64,000 nt of DNA, from NCBI RefSeq assembly GCF_021130785.1, contig NW_025776203.1:36749-100748 (forward strand), in the 5' to 3' direction. This document shows positions 59,182 to 64,000 of this stretch, in pieces. The stretch is from Homalodisca vitripennis (lineage: Eukaryota > Arthropoda > Insecta > Hemiptera > Cicadellidae). A program made the position numbers and the translations under genes. Under the pieces are notes generated by a model. That model saw nothing but the letters and a program-made list of their open reading frames with translations. It searched no databases and was not told where the DNA came from. Positions within the stretch are counted from its first letter, which is position 1; every line of letters begins with the position of its first letter.

Positions 59182-62079
59182 ATGAGCGTTAGTGTAAATA
59201 ATCAGGGACCATTTGTTTTCATTAAAAGATAAATATATAAAGTCTAAAAATTGCTTAAAGATAGGTCATACCCAATGTAGAGAATTTGATGGTCAGAAGA
59301 GAAACTGTCTTTAGTCTGTTTAACGAAAATGTTTTTTGATGTTATTGTGTTATCTGAAACATTTTTAAAGGTTATTATACCTTCTACTCCATATCTTGTG
59401 GATAACTATGAATTGATACGCCATGATAGGGAGGGGAAGGAGGGAGGGGGTTTAGCCGTCTATTTGAGGAAGTGTTTCAGTTATAGGGTGATAGCATCTT
59501 CACAGGCAATGTATTGTATGAAACCTTGAATTCTTAATCATAGAAACTATCGCATTGTAATTGGAAGTTATTGTTGTGGTGCAGTCTATCGACCCTCCTA
59601 AACTAGGGTATATTTCAGAATTTTTTCGATGTTTTAGCCAATTTACTTCCAGTGTATAAATATGTCCTAGTAATAGGAGACTTTAACATAGATTTAAGTA
59701 CTGATCGTGTGTTTTTCGAAAAAACGTATTTATTGGATACTGTTAAAAATTTGAATATGTCCTATATTACCATTAAACCCAACATACCACAGACCAGAAT
59801 CTGAAACTTGGCTAGATATCATGTTTACAAACGATTTGAGTAGAGTGAACGATTATGGGCAGATTTTCTATATCTGGGCTTTCTTATCATGATTTCATTT
59901 ATACAGAGATAAATTTAAAAACTAAATTGTATGTAAATAAAAATATAAGTGTAGTAAGAGATTTTAAAAATGTCCAGGTTGATGAACTTAAACAGGAGTG
60001 TGTTGGGTTATTATGGGATAATTTGTATACCTGTAATACTATTGATGATAAGGTAAAAGTTCTGTCAGAGACATTGTCAAGTCTGTATAACAAATATATT
60101 CAGCTAAGAAATGTAAGTAATAAAAGAAATGTATGTCCGTGGGTCAATGAAGATATCAAAAAATTAATTGTAAATAGAGATAAGTTTGTATAAATGTTAC
60201 GTTAGATCCAAAGATAGAGAAAATATGGGAAGAATATAGGGTAATGAGAAATAGAGTTAAGAGATTTATTAGGGACGAGAGGAATAAATATTTTAAAAAT
60301 TATTTAAGTGAGGAGAGATCAAGTCGAGATATGTGGAAACTCATTAGAGATCAGGGAGCTGGTAAACAATCGAAACAGCTAGGTGATCCGGTTGTTCAGT
60401 TGGATTGTCTCAATGATTATTTCTGTGGCATAAATAATGAAATAGACAGGGATTTGATAGAATATTATAAAAATAAGAGATGTTTGGAAGCAAATAATTT
60501 TAACTTCACGCAAATAACAAGCGTGAAGCTGTTTACAAAGCAATTATGGATATATCATCTAACGCTGTGGGTAATGACGATATACATATAAAGTTTATTA
60601 GATTGATTTTTCATGAAATACGAGATGTGGTTGTTACACGTTTTTAATTTTTCTTTGTTATATAGTAGCTATCCAAGTCAATGGAAAAATGCATTAATTC
60701 TTCCGTTACCTAAAGTTAAGAGTCCTATAGAAACTAAAGATTATAGACCTATTAATAATATTGTGTGTTTTGGGTAAAATAATGGATAAGTTGGTGTATC
60801 AACAATTATCTATATATGTTAATGAGTGTAATATTTTATGTAAATACCAATCTGGATATAGACCAATGTATAGTACTCAGACGGCTCTGATTAGGATTAC
60901 GGACGATATAAGGTTGTCAATGGATAAAAGAGAAATAGTAGTCTTAAACACTTCTAGATTTCAGTCGTGCTTACGACTGTGTAAATCATGAGTTGTTATT
61001 AGCAGTTTTTGGAGTCTTATAATATCAGTGACAATGTAGTTCAATGGTTCAGATCATATCTATTGAATAGAAATCAAACGAGTAAAAACTAGTGGTGGAA
61101 TGTTATCCAATTGGAAGATTAATCCTGTAGGAGTTCCCCAGGGATCAACATTGTCAGCCTTACTTTTCCTCACTTTATATAAATAGAATATATGAAATTA
61201 TTATGTTTAGCAAATTTATGTGTTATGCTGATGATATGCAGCTGTACATAAGTTGTAATATAAATAAGGTAAATGAAGCTGTTGATGCAATGAACGCCGA
61301 TTTATGTAATATTTCTAGCTGGTGTAAAAGGCATGGGTTAAATTTGAATGCTTTAAAAATGTAAGTCTATGATATTGGGAACCTCCCGAACCTTAGCAAA
61401 TATAGATTATGAAAATGTATTACCGATCGTGATTGAAGGAACAGTGCTGAAATATGAAAATAGTTTTGTAAATTTAGGTCTTAATATGTCAAACACTTTA
61501 ATCTTGGGCCGAGCAGGTGGATAGTATAGTTAAGAAAGTTTATCAATGTTTATACCAGTTTAAAAGACTTAGTTTTAATCCATCAGTACATGTAAAGAAA
61601 CTAATGATTCAGACATTGGTGTTCCCATTTTTTGATTACGGCTCAAGCAGCATATTGTGATTTATGTAACTCACTAATGAATAAATTACATGTAGCACAG
61701 ATGCGTGTATAAGATATATTTATAACCTAAAACTTGATGATCATGTAACTATTTATTATTGGAATTTAAGATGGTTAAAAATTAGAGAAAGATTAGAATA
61801 TTCTGTGTTAACAATGTTGTTTAAGATATTGAAATATGAAAAACCGGATTATTCTGTTTGAGCGTTTACTTTAATATGTATAATGTTCATCAAAGAAACA
61901 CTCGTTTTGGAAGCACAACTTTGCTCTTTCCTATTCACAGAACGGTGATTTATACAAATTCTTTTCATGTAAAATCTATTAGACTAATGAGTGTTTTATA
62001 CAATAATATAAAAAATGTTCCTTCAGAACAAACTTTTAAAAAATTATTGAAGGACAAGTTAGTAAAAAGCTATGAGTAA
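59182..62079 (+). pseudogene. LINE D ORF2: endonuclease and reverse transcriptase, frameshifted
   Basis: It starts MSVSVNNQGPF like LINE B. It keeps LSETFLKVIIPS, GGGLAVYLRKC, the SYHD motif, LGKIMDKLVYQQL, ITDDIRLSMDKRE, a frameshifted LDFSRAYD and an intact CYADDMQLY at about 61222-61248, and ends LVKSYE at 62079. Extra bases in homopolymers, such as six T instead of five near 59332, break it repeatedly at places where B is intact. Confidence 0.8.
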
Positions 62080-62662
62080 TGTGTTAATGTACGTCATCCG
62101 TAAGCAGGAAAAATTAATTCATATCTTGTGATGTATGATTTTATTGTAATACACGTTTTTATTTGAGAATCGATTTGTTAGCTTTAAAGGGTAGTCTAAG
62201 TTGAAAATTTAAGCATTGTAGGATAAACTGATTAAAATCATATAGATTTATATTAAATTGTCTAGAGTAACCTCCACTTATGTTTGTTGTTGTTAATTTG
62301 ATTAAGTAATAGTTTATTATATTTAAAACAGTAAAAAATGTGTTTTCATGTGTGCAATATAAAAAGTAGAAACATTTGCGCATTTAAGTTTTAGTAAATA
62401 AATTAAATAGATTAATAAAAAATTGTGTAAACTTTTTCCGTAGAAAATAATTGTAGTTAGTGTTTTATAAATCGACCAAAATTAAAAAGTAAAATAATTT
62501 TAGTCAAATAATATATTATAATTAACAATTCAATTTAAAGTTTAGATAAAGTTAAGTAATGATTATTATGATTTAAATAATACTCAATGTTTCATGTGGT
62601 GTTAGTATAAAATTGTGTGCCACAACTCTGTAAAAAAAACAATGTAATTGTACAAATTTGAG

Positions 62663-62704
62663 CCTGTCCCGGTGTAAGAGTGTCCCCTGGTCCAAACCGG
62701 CAGG
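62663..62704 (+). promoter_or_regulatory. 3' UTR hairpin of LINE D, damaged
   Basis: Three bases shorter than in B: the right arm reads CCGGCAGG and the inner GGACC has changed, so pairing is weakened. Confidence 0.6.
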
Positions 62705-62734
62705 GTAAATAAAGAAAGTATTAAATTACAAAGT

Positions 62735-62760
62735 TCTCTCTCTCCTCTCTCTCTCTCTCT
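62735..62760. repeat. (TC)n tail of LINE D
   Basis: A short TC tract with one CC interruption. It abuts the inverted 5' fragment. Confidence 0.95.
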
Positions 62761-62974
62761 TTAGATACTTACAATTGGCTGTGACTCCAACAGTACATAT
62801 AGAACACTTCATTGTTGAATAAATTCAGTAATAAAAGAAACAGAATAGTACATAGACAGTCTTACACCGGTAGTAAACGCGGGCACAAGACAACTATGGC
62901 ACGTACCTAACCTCAAAATTGACACACTGTCGCACAGCGATGCCTTCCTCCTCGGCGACTCGCCCACAACTGAG
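62759..62974 (-). mobile_element. Orphan 5' end of the LINE D copy, inverted
   Basis: The minus strand reads a ~160 bp 5' UTR beginning CTCAGTTGTGGGCGAG, then an ATG at about 62812 and MKCSICTVGVTANCKYLK, which is exactly the missing start of the first PHD finger of LINE D. The last 16 bases (CTTTAGATACTTACAA on plus, 62759-62774) are the inverted duplicate of 57755-57770. Its upstream side is a (TC)n tract on the same strand. Confidence 0.8.
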
Positions 62975-63172
<198 letters not shown>

Positions 63173-63175
<3 letters not shown>

Positions 63176-64000
63176 AATAATGGAAATTTGATTGGTTAGT
63201 ACATTTGGTTTGGACGAAATTAAACAAATTTTCACTCTTATAAATCATGAATTATTAATTATTCTTATTTTTCCCCAGGCCTTTCCTAGATCTAAGTGTT
63301 TTATATATTTTTGTATTTTATTTCTTACATGAAAAAGTATTATTTCGTCCACATAAGGACATAGTGCTGACAGCTGTTTTCTAAAATTCATGAACTTTGA
63401 TGTTATTGTCAATTATTGTTATGTCATCATAGTATTAAGAAGAGTGTAGACTTTAATAACCTCCAAAGATCAATTGTTTATACAACATAAAGAATGTTTA
63501 TGCATTAAAGATCTATAAACAATGTGCTCTTTACTACTTTGGCATCTCAATTATAAACGGATAAGACCGACATAATACCACAGTTACAATTAAAAATTTA
63601 TAATGTAAATTTAACAGTATCTCAAACTTTTTAAATGTTTTAAGATGGAACATTGCAAGTTCAAAACTAATGCTGATTGCGATGATTTCAAACAAAGTTG
63701 ACTTTATGAATATTATACGTCTACTATACTCGCTTATGCATTTTTGCTAACCGAAAAGGAAGAAAGGTAAGATGTGGGTCCATAATTGTTTCTCGTCAAA
63801 ATGGTTTATCCCACAACCAGATGTGGGTCGACTGATCCTGGGCCGACTGAGTATAATTCAACTGTCCCTCGCTTTTACTTGCTCTCGTTTCTATATGTAC
63901 ATTTACCTTTATGCAGACGTGCTATCAGTCCTGACCATTTATTTTGAATTATTAATGTTTTTTTTTTGGCGTGATAAAACGTATTTTGAGTCTGAAAAGG
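63173..64000. other. AT-rich DNA to window end
   Basis: No gene or repeat was recognised. Confidence 0.45.

Larger units (their letters stand above)
57755..62734 (+). mobile_element. Non-LTR retrotransposon D, lacking its 5' end, inverted relative to it
   Basis: It begins inside the first PHD finger of ORF1 (TTGTAAGTATCTAAAG) and continues through ORF2 and the 3' UTR to a TC tail. The missing 5' UTR and first codons lie in reverse orientation just beyond the tail (62759-62974). The 3.9 kb from 58830 onward is almost identical to LINE B. D carries many one-base indels relative to B. Confidence 0.85.

Noticed and set aside
57755..62974. Twin-priming 5' inversion of LINE D
   Set aside because: In twin priming the inverted 5' piece lies upstream of the sense 3' part; here it lies downstream of the tail, which fits a later inversion better.

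Overview
The window is eukaryotic nuclear DNA, strongly AT-rich, with long TA and GA/TC microsatellites, several minisatellites and many decayed transposons. I found no complete host protein-coding gene, rRNA or CRISPR array. The element types (PHD-finger non-LTR retrotransposons with an FP25K-like ORF1 C-terminus, a Tc1/mariner transposase of the QDGAP/SPDLTP type, a Bel/Pao fossil) point to an arthropod, most likely an insect with a large repeat-rich genome. Species cannot be decided from the sequence.

Layout. 1-4260: mostly featureless AT-rich DNA with one short exon-like ORF (1411-1506) and a dispersed repeat (2595-3360). 4264-5558: two related mariner-type elements, the second with both inverted repeats and a transposase remnant. 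5663-9642: a 4 kb near-perfect palindrome (arms 5663-7629 and 7668-9642, 38 bp spacer). Each arm carries the same three outward-facing small genes, a 13-bp iteron array and a 20-bp repeat array; it looks like a virus-like or foldback element. 10252-11196: a 161-bp minisatellite. 11.2-33.4 kb: AT-rich DNA with a 1.9 kb element with 200-bp inverted ends (14068-15990), a CpG-rich patch with two NRF-1-like palindromes (near 19.17 kb), short tandem repeats and divergent dispersed repeats. 33.4-34.8 kb: a tRNA-derived SINE-like sequence next to a Bel/Pao integrase fossil. 34.8-43.4 kb: AT-rich, with TA microsatellites and a 62-bp minisatellite.

43.4-63.2 kb is a nest of non-LTR retrotransposons of one family: A (minus, 43931-48907), B (minus, 48991-52865), C (plus, 52866-57720), D (plus, 57755-62734), and an orphan 5' end (minus, 62759-62974) that is the missing start of D. 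ORF1 has two PHD-like zinc fingers, a coiled coil and an FP25K-like C-terminal domain; ORF2 has an APE-type endonuclease and a reverse transcriptase. All copies are interrupted by frameshifts. All four 3' ends carry a conserved nested hairpin followed by a TC tract, and the intact 5' ends also abut TC tracts. The main proposals are that this family inserts into (TC)n microsatellites, that its 3' UTR carries a covarying RNA recognition hairpin, and that the 4 kb palindrome is an undescribed virus-like element.
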